From Actinoplanes utahensis (lineage in GTDB: Bacteria > Actinomycetota > Actinomycetes > Mycobacteriales > Micromonosporaceae), in NCBI RefSeq assembly GCF_016862455.1, contig NZ_BOMZ01000065.1, positions 1 through 59,311 of the forward strand: a stretch of 59,311 bases of DNA. The letters are read 5' to 3'. The translations under genes and the position numbers were made by a program. Shown here piece after piece: positions 33,337 to 41,883 of the stretch. The notes under the pieces are model-generated. The model made no database searches and was not told the origin of the DNA. It saw nothing but the letters and a program-made list of their open reading frames with translations. Position 1 is the stretch's first letter; each line of letters opens with the position of its first letter.

Positions 33337-34656
33337 TCAGCTCAGCCGGCCGTGCAGGGCGTCGGTGAGTCGTGACACCGCATCGGCGGGCAGGTTGCCG
33401 TCGCTGTTCAGGGTCTGCGTGACGATCTCCTGGAAGGTGCTGCTGAACAGGGCGTAATGGGTGCTCTCCGGCCGCGGCCGAGCGGAGCCGAGGGCCTGCA
33501 ACAGCGTCGGCGCGTACGGCCGGTTGCGCAGCACCTGCGGATCGGAGTACACGCCGGTGCGGGTGGCCGCCAGCCCGCCGTCGCGGAACAGCCGCCGTTC
33601 GCTCTCCTCGCTGGTGAGGAACTCGATCAGCTCCTGCGCGGCCCGCGGGTTGTCGGTGCTGCTGGCGATCGCCAGGTTCTGCCCGCCGAGCACGCTCGGG
33701 CCCGGCAGCGCACGGACCCCGAAGTCCTTCAGCGGCTGGTCCCCGGCCCGCAACTGCCCGTACGCCACCGGCCAGTTGCGCATCAGCGCGACCTTCCCCG
33801 CCCGGAACGCCTCCCGGCTGGTGTCCTCCCGGAACGTCGTCGACTGCGGGTGGACCGCCGGCGGCACGTCACCGTTGCGCTTCATCGCCTGGGCGAGCTT
33901 GCGCAGCCCGGCCCGCGCCGGTTCGCTGTCGATCACGACGAGGTCCTGGGCGGCGTCGTACACGTCGCCGCCCTCGGCCCAGATCGCCTCCAGGGCGCTG
34001 ACGGTCAGCCCCTCGTAACCGCTGAGCGGGGTGACGAACCCGGCCTCGATCCGCGGCAGGAGCCCGGCCAGGACGCGCACGTCGTTCGGCCCCGGTGGCA
34101 GCGCGGTGGGCAGGGCGTCCTCGGGCACCCCGGTGCGGTAGTAGAGCAGCCCGGCGTCGGTGTTGAACGGCAGCGCCCACAACTTGCCGTCGAACCGGCA
34201 GGTCGCCAGCGGCGCGTCGAGGAACCCGGCGGTGTCGGTCACGGTCAGCGGCAGGATGAACCCGGCCGACGCGAACGAGGCGGTCCAGGTGGTGTCCAGG
34301 TTGTAGACGTCGGCGTCCGGCGCGTCCGACTGGGCGGTCGCCCGCATCTCGCTGTGCTGGGCGTCCGCGCTGGTGGGCAGGCTGACCAGCCGGGCCGGGG
34401 TGTCCCGGTGCCGTTCGTTCCACTCCTCGATCAGTTTCTGGCGCTGCCCGCCGGTGCTCTCGTCGACCCCGGAGTAGATCACCAGCTCGGCCCGGCCGCT
34501 CTGCGCCGGCGGCGGCGCCGCGCCGCCGCCCCAGTCGAACACGGCCGAGGCGGTGAGCAGCAGGGACACCGTCAGGGTGGCGCCGACTATCAGGCCGCCG
34601 AAGGGTGTCCGCACCCAGCGGAAGGGGCCGGCCAGCGTCGTCGGGAGAAAACTCAC
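33337..34656 (-). CDS. Membrane-anchored extracellular solute-binding protein
   Basis: The GTG at 34656 overlaps the stop of the upstream VWA gene (GTGA) and gives 439 residues. An N-terminal membrane helix (GLIVGATLTVSLLLTASAVF) replaces a lipobox. The mature part matches family 1 (sugar-type) binding proteins: ELVIYSGVDESTGGQRQKLI, DVYNLDTTWTASFASAGFIL, LWALPFNTDAGLLYYRTGVP and the C-terminal AAQELIEFLTSEESERRLFR. No ABC permease or ATPase is nearby. Coupling with a VWA protein suggests a surface complex rather than import. Confidence 0.83.
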   Translation of the reverse strand: MSFLPTTLAGPFRWVRTPFGGLIVGATLTVSLLLTASAVFDWGGGAAPPPAQSGRAELVIYSGVDESTGGQRQKLIEEWNERHRDTPARLVSLPTSADAQHSEMRATAQSDAPDADVYNLDTTWTASFASAGFILPLTVTDTAGFLDAPLATCRFDGKLWALPFNTDAGLLYYRTGVPEDALPTALPPGPNDVRVLAGLLPRIEAGFVTPLSGYEGLTVSALEAIWAEGGDVYDAAQDLVVIDSEPARAGLRKLAQAMKRNGDVPPAVHPQSTTFREDTSREAFRAGKVALMRNWPVAYGQLRAGDQPLKDFGVRALPGPSVLGGQNLAIASSTDNPRAAQELIEFLTSEESERRLFRDGGLAATRTGVYSDPQVLRNRPYAPTLLQALGSARPRPESTHYALFSSTFQEIVTQTLNSDGNLPADAVSRLTDALHGRLS

Positions 34657-36542
34657 TGTCCACTCCACAGGTTCTCGAAGAGCCGCGCCATCGTCTCCGG
34701 GACCGCCTCCGGCGCGGCCCTGAGGCATTCGCCGCGGCCGGCGCGGGCCAGCTGGTACAGCGGCCCGGCACCCTGGAGGTTGTCGCACCGGGCCTCGCCG
34801 GTGGCGATCACGTACAGCCGGATGCCGGCGGCGGCCAGGCGGCGCACCCGGTCCACGGTCGCGCGCAGGCCGGGCCCGCCGCCGCTGTCCTCGCCGTCGG
34901 TCAGCACCACCATCGCCCGGATCCGGTCGCCGCCGGGCCGGGCGGCGAGACTGCCCATACCGTCCAGGACGGTGTCGTAGAGCGGGGTGACGCCGGCCGG
35001 CCGGACCGTGCGCAGGGTGTCGGTGACGGCACGGCGGTGCCGGTCCGAGCCGGGGGCGACGGCGACCAGCTCGTACGACCCCCGGCCGCGCGCCGCCGGG
35101 AACGACCACAAGCCGACCTCGTCGCTCGGGCCGAGCCGGCCGAGCGCCTGGCCCACCCCCTGCACCGCGACCGTGAACCGCCCGGCCTCGGCCATCGACC
35201 CGGACGCGTCGACCGCGAGCAGGACCCGGCCCGGGCGCTTGGCCTTCTCGTACAACGCGAGGGTTCGATCCGGATCGTGCGGAACGCACGCGTTGAGGTC
35301 GAGGTCGGAGCAGGCCGGATGCGGTTCGCCGAGGCCCGCCGCGGACAGGTGCGCGTCGGCGTCCTCGCTGCGCAGCCAGTCCCGGAAACCCTCGACGGCC
35401 CGGCGCTGCCGCTCGCCGGTCCAGGTGAACTGTACGAACGGGTGGTCGAGCGCGGGCGCCGACTTGAGCACCACCGGCTCCGGCAGGTCGGCCGGGGCGG
35501 GCAGCGGAACCTGGCAGCCGCCACCGAGCGCCCGGCCGGCGGCGAACCGCTGCCACGTCCGCAGGCTGGTGAGCACGGCCGGCGGGGCCTTGCCCTCGCG
35601 CAGGAAGGCGCAGAGCACACCGGCCTCGTCGGCCGCCGAGTCGGTGGAGTCGAAGACGACACGGGCCCGCCGGTGCGCCACGTCCGGGCCGACCAGCTCA
35701 CCGCCGGCGCCGCGCAGGTAGACGTCGGCGGCGAGCAGGCCGGCGGGGGAGGCGGCCGGGTCCGGCGCTGCCAGCGACGGCTGCCGGTCGGTGCGGCTGA
35801 GCAGCGCCGACACCAGCTCGGGCAGGGTGTGGGTGTCGGAGTCCGGCACGTCCGGCACATCCGTTCCGGCGAGGACGATCGGGGACGTGGCGATCGACGT
35901 GACCCGTTCCAGTGGGGTCGGCAGCGCGCCCTTGACGACGATGTCCTGGACCCGGCGGACGTCCAGGACCGAGTCCGGCAGCCAGAGGTCGGGGCGCGGG
36001 CCGATCTGTTCGAGCGGGCGTTCGGTCGCGGCGTCGGCCCAGCGGCGGGCGAGGGCGCCGCTGACCGTGGCGGTGCCGGCGGCGTAGACGTACGGGTACA
36101 CCGCCGGGCAGCCGTTGTTGGCCCGGGCGGTGACCAGGGCGTACTCATGGGTGAGCTCGCGGACCGCGGGCACGCCCTCCGGCGCGGTGAGGACGCGCAG
36201 TTCGAGCGCCTGCGGGCAGGCGCCGTCGGCACGGGTCAGCTCGAGGACGGTGACGATCGCGGCGGCGACCATGATGGTCGCCGCCGCGGCGGCCACTGCC
36301 GGCCGGGAACGCATCGGCCCGGGCGGGACGATCCCGTCGATCAGGCGGGTGTGGAACTCGACGAAGCCGGCGGCCGACAGGCCCACCGCCGCCGCCATCA
36401 TGGCGGCGGTCAGTTTCACCCAGCGGTTCTCCACCGCGTCCAGCGCGTAGAACGCGAGACCCAGATTGGCGAGTCCGATCGTGACGGCCACGGCCTTGCG
36501 GACAGCGCGCCGTCGCCCTGACTGGTCCGGTTGTTGCAGCAC
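34653..36542 (-). CDS. Substrate-binding and VWA domain-containing membrane protein
   Basis: The GTG at 36542, with GGAGG about 10 nt upstream, gives 629 residues. Two membrane helices (AVAVTIGLANLGLAFYALDA; AVAAAAATIMVAAAIVTVLE) precede a binding-protein-like domain starting CPQALELRVLTAPEGVPAVR. The C-terminal von Willebrand A domain carries the MIDAS motif VLLAVDASGSMAE, the Thr-containing PAGVTPLYDTVL and MVVLTDGEDSGGG. Actinobacteria encode such SBP-VWA fusions with a partner binding protein, as here. They are presumed to act at the outer membrane face, binding divalent cation and a protein ligand; the role is unknown. Confidence 0.85.
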   Translation of the reverse strand: MLQQPDQSGRRRAVRKAVAVTIGLANLGLAFYALDAVENRWVKLTAAMMAAAVGLSAAGFVEFHTRLIDGIVPPGPMRSRPAVAAAAATIMVAAAIVTVLELTRADGACPQALELRVLTAPEGVPAVRELTHEYALVTARANNGCPAVYPYVYAAGTATVSGALARRWADAATERPLEQIGPRPDLWLPDSVLDVRRVQDIVVKGALPTPLERVTSIATSPIVLAGTDVPDVPDSDTHTLPELVSALLSRTDRQPSLAAPDPAASPAGLLAADVYLRGAGGELVGPDVAHRRARVVFDSTDSAADEAGVLCAFLREGKAPPAVLTSLRTWQRFAAGRALGGGCQVPLPAPADLPEPVVLKSAPALDHPFVQFTWTGERQRRAVEGFRDWLRSEDADAHLSAAGLGEPHPACSDLDLNACVPHDPDRTLALYEKAKRPGRVLLAVDASGSMAEAGRFTVAVQGVGQALGRLGPSDEVGLWSFPAARGRGSYELVAVAPGSDRHRRAVTDTLRTVRPAGVTPLYDTVLDGMGSLAARPGGDRIRAMVVLTDGEDSGGGPGLRATVDRVRRLAAAGIRLYVIATGEARCDNLQGAGPLYQLARAGRGECLRAAPEAVPETMARLFENLWSGQ

Positions 36543-36742
36543 GTGGCATGCGCCTCCACTGGCCCCCTCACCGCGGGCTCCAGTGTAGGCAGGCCCGCAA
36601 CGTCGATCTATGCGTGCGGCCGCCGGCCCGCACCGCCTGATCCGTGATGACACGAAACCGGGAGATCGCTATCGGTCACGTCCTCATAGCATCCTGTGCG
36701 GCGGCAACGAGCCGCTTCGAAGTGATCCACGGGGGCTCTTCC

Positions 36743-37450
36743 ATGTATCTCGTCAACCGCAGGACCCTGACCGCGATCGGCGCCGCGGCCGTCGCCGTCA
36801 CCGCCGCGACCACCCTGTTCGGCGCTCCGGCCCAGGCCGCGACCGTCGGCAGGGCCGAAGTCGTCGGCGCCCGCGACACGATCGTCCGGTTCACCGCCGC
36901 CGGCGGCCAGCAGAACTCGCTGGTCATCACGATCTCCGGCCGCGTCACCACGCTCGACGACCGGGTCGCCATCAAGCCCGGCCGCGGCTGCAAGGCCGTC
37001 AGCGGCGACCGCACCAAGGTCCGGTGCACCACCACCGCCAAACCGACCGAGTACAGCATCAGCCTCGGCGACAGGAACGACGCCGTCCACAATCGGACCT
37101 CGTCGCACCTGACCGTGGCCGGCGGCGCGGGCAACGACATCCTCAGCGGCGGCTCGAACCGGGACCGGCTGTTCGGCGAAGCCGGCGACGACCGCATCTA
37201 CGGCAACGGGGCGACCGACGCCGTCGACGGCGGCGACGGCCACGACCGGATCTTCGGCGGCGCCGGCGACGACTGGCTGGACGGCGACGACGGCCACGAC
37301 ATCGTCCACGGGGGCGCCGGCAACGACACCATCTACGGCCACTTCGGCAACGACGACCTGCGCGGCGAATCCGGCAACGACACGATCAACGGCGGTCCCG
37401 GCAACGACCGGATCAACGGCGGCGCCGGCAAGAACCGCATCACGGCCTGA
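36743..37450 (+). CDS. Secreted RTX-type calcium-binding repeat protein
   Basis: Starting at ATG 36743 (GGGGG eight bases upstream) gives 235 residues with a Sec signal (TLTAIGAAAVAVTAATTLFG, cleavage after APAQA). A beta domain of about 90 residues follows, then about ten hemolysin-type nonapeptides such as GGAGNDILSGG, GEAGDDRIYGN and GGPGNDRINGG, which wind into a calcium-filled beta-roll. There is no catalytic domain and no type I secretion signal; in actinobacteria these proteins leave by Sec. A strong terminator follows. Confidence 0.88.
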   Translation: MYLVNRRTLTAIGAAAVAVTAATTLFGAPAQAATVGRAEVVGARDTIVRFTAAGGQQNSLVITISGRVTTLDDRVAIKPGRGCKAVSGDRTKVRCTTTAKPTEYSISLGDRNDAVHNRTSSHLTVAGGAGNDILSGGSNRDRLFGEAGDDRIYGNGATDAVDGGDGHDRIFGGAGDDWLDGDDGHDIVHGGAGNDTIYGHFGNDDLRGESGNDTINGGPGNDRINGGAGKNRITA

Positions 37451-37457
37451 CCAGTGC

Positions 37458-37498
37458 ACGGTCCTCCCGCCTCGCCGCCGGCGTCGCGGGAGGACCGT
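37458..37498 (+). terminator. Rho-independent terminator of the RTX gene
   Basis: ACGGTCCTCCCGC and GCGGGAGGACCGT form a perfect 13-bp stem around a 15-nt loop, followed by TTCTCTGTTT. It begins eight bases after the stop codon. Confidence 0.88.
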
Positions 37499-37541
37499 TT
37501 CTCTGTTTGGATCAGGGCATGACGAGAGTTCGGATCGGGGC

Positions 37542-38375
37542 ATGACGAAGGCTCTGGTGCTCGGCGGCGGCGGCGTCACCGGCGTCGCCTGGGAGATCGG
37601 CATGCTGCACGGCCTGACCGAACACGGCGTCGACCTGACCGACGCCGAACTGTTCGTCGGGACCTCGGCCGGCTCCAGCGTGGCCGCCCAGGTGCTTTCC
37701 GGCGTACCCCTCGAGGATCTCTTCGCCCACCAGATCGCCGACGCCTCCGGTGAGATCGCCGCCCGCCTCGGCCCGGGAGTGATCCTGCCGTTCCTGATCG
37801 CCGGCCTGTGGCCGGGCGATCCGGCGCGGGGCCGCGCCTGGCTGGGCCGCCGGGCGCTGCGTGCCCGCACGATGCCGGAAGCGGAACGGCGCGCGGTCAT
37901 CGCCCGCCGGATCGGCGACGGTGGCTGGCCCGCCACGGCCCGCTTGCGGATCGTCGCCGTCGAGGCCGGGACCGGTGCGGTACGGGTCTTCGACGCGTCC
38001 AGCGGCATCCCGCTCGTCGACGCCGTCGCCGCCAGTTGCGCGGTCCCGCTGGTGTGGCCGCCGGTGACCATCGGCGGCGCCCGCTACATCGACGGCGGTG
38101 TCCGCACCGTCGCCAACGCCGACCTGGCCGACGGCAGCCGCCAGGTCGTCGTGCTGGCCCCGGTCACCCGGTCGGTACGCCGTAGTGGCCGCCCCGCCGC
38201 CCAGTTGGCCGCCCTCGGTCCCGGCGTGCATGGCACGGTCGTCTCCCCGGACGCCGCCGCCCGCGCCGCGATCGGCCGGAACCCCCTGGACCCGGCCCGC
38301 CGCCGCGCCGCCGCCGAGGCCGGCCGTGCCCAGGCCGCCACCGAAGCCGCCCGCCTTCGCACCCTCTGGTCCTGA
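37542..38375 (+). CDS. Patatin-like phospholipase
   Basis: This 277-residue protein carries the patatin catalytic elements in order: oxyanion loop LVLGGGGVTGVAWEIG at the N-terminus, nucleophile elbow FVGTSAGSSVAAQVLSG (GTSAG), and the catalytic DGG in ARYIDGGVRTVANADLA. The enzyme is predicted to hydrolyse acyl esters with a Ser-Asp dyad and to be cytosolic or membrane-associated (no signal peptide). ATGACGA occurs twice before the gene; the second (37542) fits the family start. Confidence 0.9.
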   Translation: MTKALVLGGGGVTGVAWEIGMLHGLTEHGVDLTDAELFVGTSAGSSVAAQVLSGVPLEDLFAHQIADASGEIAARLGPGVILPFLIAGLWPGDPARGRAWLGRRALRARTMPEAERRAVIARRIGDGGWPATARLRIVAVEAGTGAVRVFDASSGIPLVDAVAASCAVPLVWPPVTIGGARYIDGGVRTVANADLADGSRQVVVLAPVTRSVRRSGRPAAQLAALGPGVHGTVVSPDAAARAAIGRNPLDPARRRAAAEAGRAQAATEAARLRTLWS

Positions 38376-38406
38376 TCTCCCGCCCGGCCTCGCCGCGTGA
38401 CCGCCG

Positions 38407-38432
38407 CCGGACCGGCCGTAAGGCCGGTCCGG
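38407..38432. terminator. Bidirectional terminator
   Basis: CCGGACCGGCC-GTAA-GGCCGGTCCGG is a perfect 11-bp stem with a stable GNRA-type loop between the convergent patatin and flavin-reductase genes. Confidence 0.82.
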
Positions 38433-38442
38433 AAACGACGGC

Positions 38443-39510
38443 TCAGAGCGTGGGGTAATCGGTGTACCCGCGAGCGTCGGGGGAGTAGAACGTGCCCGGG
38501 TCCGGAGCGTTCTCCGGCGCGCCGGCGGACCAGCGGGCGACCAGGTCCGGGTTCGCCAGGGCGGCACGTCCCACCGCCACCGCGTCCGCGAGACCGTCCT
38601 CGACGAGTTCGAGGGCGGCCTCCCGGGTCGTCTGCGTACCGAACCCGCTGTTCAGGATCACCGGCGCCGCGGCCGCGTGCCGGAGCTTCTGCACCAGCTC
38701 ACCCGCCGGATCCGCGTGCAGGATGTCGACGAACGCCAGCCCGAGCGGCGCGAGCGCCTCGGCGAGCACGGTGTAGGTGGCGATCACGTCGGCCGGATCC
38801 GTCTCCAGCGCGCCCTGAATGTTGTGCTCCGGCGAGATCCGCAGGCTGGTCCGGTCCGCGCCGATGGCCTCGGCGACCGCGGTCACCACCTCGATGGCGA
38901 GGCGGGCCCGGTTGGCGGGGGAACCGCCGTACTCGTCGGTGCGGGTGTTCGACGCCGGCGACAGGAACTGGTGGATGAGGTAACCGTTGGCGCTGTGGAT
39001 CTCGACGCCGTCCAGCCCGGCCTCGACGGCGTTGCGGGCGGCGGCGACGAAGCCCGCGACGATGCCGCGGATCTCGTCGGTGGTCAGTGCCTGCGGCTCC
39101 GGGTACGCGGCCTTGCCGGAGGGGATCCGCGTCTCACCGGGCGCGGCGATGGCGCTGGGCGCGACGATGCGCCCGGTGCCGCTGATCTCCGGGTGCGAGA
39201 TCCGGCCACCGTGCATGACCTGCATGACGATGAGGCCGCCCGCCTCGTGGACGGCGTCGGCGACCCGCCGCCAGCCGGCGATCTGCTCGGCGGTCTCGAT
39301 GCCGGGCTGGCCGATCCAGGTGCGGCCCTCCCGCACCGGCCAGGTGCCCTCGGTGATGATCAGGCCCAGGGAGGCACGCTGGCGGTAGTGCTCGACCAGC
39401 AGGTCCCCGGGGACCCCGTGCTCACCGGCGCGCAGCCGGGTGAGCGGTGCCATGACCAGGCGGTTGCGCAGGTTCAGGGCGCCGAGACGCAGCGGAGTGA
39501 ACAGGCTCAT
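38443..39510 (-). CDS. Alkene reductase (Old Yellow Enzyme family)
   Basis: This 355-residue FMN enzyme has N-terminal LFTPLRLGALNLRNRLVMAP, the substrate/FMN segment GLDGVEIHSANGYLIHQFLS with the His-x-x-Asn pair, the EYGGSPANRARL family signature and the C-terminal flavin-phosphate loop ADAVAVGRAALANPDLVARW. Relatives reduce activated alkenes (enones, nitro-olefins) with NAD(P)H. It is divergent from a TetR gene and shares a palindromic operator with it, so it is probably derepressed by an electrophile or substrate sensed by that regulator. Confidence 0.92.
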   Translation of the reverse strand: MSLFTPLRLGALNLRNRLVMAPLTRLRAGEHGVPGDLLVEHYRQRASLGLIITEGTWPVREGRTWIGQPGIETAEQIAGWRRVADAVHEAGGLIVMQVMHGGRISHPEISGTGRIVAPSAIAAPGETRIPSGKAAYPEPQALTTDEIRGIVAGFVAAARNAVEAGLDGVEIHSANGYLIHQFLSPASNTRTDEYGGSPANRARLAIEVVTAVAEAIGADRTSLRISPEHNIQGALETDPADVIATYTVLAEALAPLGLAFVDILHADPAGELVQKLRHAAAAPVILNSGFGTQTTREAALELVEDGLADAVAVGRAALANPDLVARWSAGAPENAPDPGTFYSPDARGYTDYPTL

Positions 39511-39560
39511 GGCGTGTCCTCGTGACGAAGTGACGGATCAAGTGGAACGGTAGTTCGAAG

Positions 39561-39575
39561 TGGTACTGAGTACCA
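39561..39575. promoter_or_regulatory. TetR operator in the divergent OYE/TetR promoter region
   Basis: TGGTACTGAGTACCA is a perfect 7-1-7 palindrome. It overlaps the likely -35 (TTGGTA, minus strand) of the OYE promoter, whose -10 TACCGT lies 18 bp on, and the -35 area of the tetR promoter, whose -10 is TACGAT (39589-39594). Confidence 0.68.
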
Positions 39576-39600
39576 AGTGAGCACCGAGTACGATCGTGTC

Positions 39601-40197
39601 GTGAAGGACACACCCCGAACGTCCCTGCGGGAACGGACCCGCCAGGCGATGCGCGCCGAGGTCAGCGCCGTCGCCACCCGGCTCTTCGCCGAGCAGGGCT
39701 GCGACAACACGACGGTCGAGCAGATCGCCGCCGAGGCCGGCCTGTCCCGCACCACGTTCTTCCGCTACTTCGGCACCAAGGAGGACGTGGTCCTGACCTG
39801 GCTGGAGGACCTCGGCCCGGCGCTCGCCGCCGCCTTCACCGAGCGCCCCGCCGACGAGCACCCGTGGACGTCCCTGCGCCGCACGTTCGACGTCCTCACC
39901 GCGATCAACGCCGACAACCCCGAGCGTTCCCTGGCCTTCCTCCGGCTGGTCGGGGCGAACCCGACGATGCGCGCCCGCCACCGCGAGAAGCAGGAGGGCT
40001 GGGAGTCCCTGCTGGTCCCGCTGGTCGCCGCCCGCCTCCCCAGCGATCTCCCGGCCGGCCACGATCCCGCGCCCCGCGCGCTCGTCGCCTCCGCCGTCGC
40101 CTGCCTGAACGCCGCCATGCAGGCCTGGGCCGACGGCGACGCCACCGTCTCCCGCGACACGCTCCTCGACCGCGCCATGCGGTTCCCTTTCACCTGA
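39601..40197 (+). CDS. TetR family regulator (divergent from alkene reductase)
   Basis: I place the start at GTG 39601 (198 residues) because TACGAT lies exactly six bases upstream, a leaderless arrangement; GTG 39577 is the longer alternative. The N-terminal HTH reads TRQAMRAEVSAVATRLFAEQ, TVEQIAAEAGLSRTTFFRYF. The C-terminal ligand domain is diverse, as usual. It probably represses itself and the alkene reductase through the palindrome at 39561-39575. Confidence 0.9.
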   Translation: MKDTPRTSLRERTRQAMRAEVSAVATRLFAEQGCDNTTVEQIAAEAGLSRTTFFRYFGTKEDVVLTWLEDLGPALAAAFTERPADEHPWTSLRRTFDVLTAINADNPERSLAFLRLVGANPTMRARHREKQEGWESLLVPLVAARLPSDLPAGHDPAPRALVASAVACLNAAMQAWADGDATVSRDTLLDRAMRFPFT

Positions 40198-40297
40198 CTT
40201 TTCTGGTACGGGCCACGCACGGTCCCGTGACCCGCGGCGGCTGCGGCAGGCGTCCCCGTACGGCCGTCCCCCGGTGCCGCTCATGCGTGCCCCACGC

Positions 40298-40340
40298 GCG
40301 TGGTGATGTCGGGCGCGCATCGCGCCCGACATCACCACGC
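40298..40340. terminator. Perfect 20-bp-stem bidirectional terminator
   Basis: GCGTGGTGATGTCGGGCGCG and its exact reverse complement flank a CAT loop between the convergent tetR and drug-exporter genes. This is the strongest hairpin in the window, and its stem end is the same as that of the hairpin at 11762-11804. Confidence 0.88.
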
Positions 40341-40350
40341 AGGCGGGTTG

Positions 40351-41796
40351 TCACGTCGACGGCTGCGGATGCCGCTGGTCCACGACGCCGGCCGGCTCCA
40401 CGGCCGGGACCCGGGCCGGCCGGTCGATGAACAGCAGAACCAGCAGCCCGCCGACCGCGAACACGCCCGCCGCCAGCAGATAGCTGAGCCGGAACGCGTC
40501 CTCGGCGGGCAGCGGCACCGACCCGTACGACCGGGTCCGTGCCGCCAGGATCGTGATCACCAGCGCGCCGCCGATCGTGCCGCCCACCGTCCGCATGATG
40601 GAGTTGACCGAGTTCGCGATCCCGGTCTCCTCCGGCTGGATGTGGCTGACCAGCAGCACGGGCATCGCCGCGTACGCCAGCGCGATCGCGCAGCTCGCCA
40701 CCACGAACGCGGTGATCGTCTGCGCCCGGCTGTCGTGCAGCACCGCCAGCGACGCCGTCCCCGCCGCGGCCGTCCAGCAGGCCAGCGCGAGCGCGTTGCG
40801 TGCCCCGATCCGCCCGAGCAGCGGCCCGGCGAGCGGCCCGACCACCACGCTCACCGCCGCCCCGGGCAGCAGGAAGATCAGGCTGGTCTCCAGCGCCGTC
40901 GCGGTGAACCCGAACCCGGTGAGGTCGCGCGGGCTCTGCACGAGGTGGCTCATCGCCAGCTGCAGAGCGAACATGGCGAACCCGACGGTCATCGCGGCGA
41001 GGTTGGCGACCAGGATCGGCCGGCGCCGCAGCATCGCCATCGAGACCAGTGGCGCGTCCATCCGGCGTTCCAGCAGGTAGAACCCGGCGAGAATGACGGC
41101 CGAGGCGGTGAACAGCGACAGGACCCGCGGCGACGACCAGCCCCAGCTGTGCCCCTGTGAGATCGGCAGGAGCAGGCTGATCAGCCCGGCGGACAGCACC
41201 ACCGCGCCGAGCACGTCGACCCGCCCGCCGCCGCCGGCCCGCCGCGGCAGAGTGCACGCCAGCGCCAGAGCGATCGCGCTGACCAGCGCACACAGCCAGA
41301 AGATCCGCCGGTAGCCGGCGTCGCCCTGCATGAGCAGCCCGGCGGCGACCAGCGCGGCCCCGCCACCGATCCCGAGAGTCGAGGAGACCAGGGCCATCGC
41401 GCTGGTCAGCCTGGCCGGCGGCAGTTCGTGGCGGAGCAGGCTCAGGCCGAGCGGGAACAGCCCGAAGCTGGTGCCCTGCAGAACCCGGGCGGCGATCAGC
41501 CAACCCACGTCGTGCACGGTGGCGGCGAGGACGCTGCCGGCGAGCGTGACGATCAGGGTGCCGACGAAGACCGGTTTGATGCCGACGACGTGGCCGAGCC
41601 GGCCGAGCAGCGGGGTGCAGGCGGACGCGGCCAGCAGCGTCGCCGTGGACACCCATCCGACGGTGGTGGCGTCGGCGCCGAGCTGCTGGCCGATCTGCGG
41701 CAGCACCGGAACCGGGATCGACTGGATGAGGCTGAGCAGGAAACTCGCGGCCGCGGCGGCGACGAGCAGCAACCTCGGGCGTACGGGTGGGGTCAC
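40351..41796 (-). CDS. MFS multidrug exporter (DHA2-like)
   Basis: This 481-residue membrane protein has about fourteen hydrophobic helices. Motif A appears after helix 2 (PLLGRLGHVVGIKPVFVGTL), and VLQGTSFGLFPLGLSLLRHE after helix 4 fits motif B; motif C-like GIGGGAALVAAGLLM is in helix 5. The DHA2 family (EmrB/QacA-type) exports drugs by proton antiport. It is divergent from a TetR gene and carries a leaderless-type promoter (TAGTGT eight bases before the GTG), so it is likely induced by an exported compound through that regulator. Confidence 0.9.
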   Translation of the reverse strand: MTPPVRPRLLLVAAAAASFLLSLIQSIPVPVLPQIGQQLGADATTVGWVSTATLLAASACTPLLGRLGHVVGIKPVFVGTLIVTLAGSVLAATVHDVGWLIAARVLQGTSFGLFPLGLSLLRHELPPARLTSAMALVSSTLGIGGGAALVAAGLLMQGDAGYRRIFWLCALVSAIALALACTLPRRAGGGGRVDVLGAVVLSAGLISLLLPISQGHSWGWSSPRVLSLFTASAVILAGFYLLERRMDAPLVSMAMLRRRPILVANLAAMTVGFAMFALQLAMSHLVQSPRDLTGFGFTATALETSLIFLLPGAAVSVVVGPLAGPLLGRIGARNALALACWTAAAGTASLAVLHDSRAQTITAFVVASCAIALAYAAMPVLLVSHIQPEETGIANSVNSIMRTVGGTIGGALVITILAARTRSYGSVPLPAEDAFRLSYLLAAGVFAVGGLLVLLFIDRPARVPAVEPAGVVDQRHPQPST

Positions 41797-41819
41797 GGGC
41801 GCTTACACTAGCCGCAGTA

Positions 41820-41882
41820 TTCGACAGTGCGTCGAAATTTTTGATCGCAGCGTCGAACGTCACCGTGGAAGGCACTGTCGAA
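41820..41882. promoter_or_regulatory. Operator array between MFS exporter and TetR genes
   Basis: TTCGACAGTGCGTCGAA (41820-41836) is a perfect 6-5-6 inverted repeat. Its left part TTCGACAGTGC recurs as an exact reverse complement GCACTGTCGAA at 41872-41882, just before the tetR ATG, and another GTCGAA is at 41852. The TetR protein probably binds two or three of these sites and represses both genes. Confidence 0.6.
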
Positions 41883-41883
41883 C

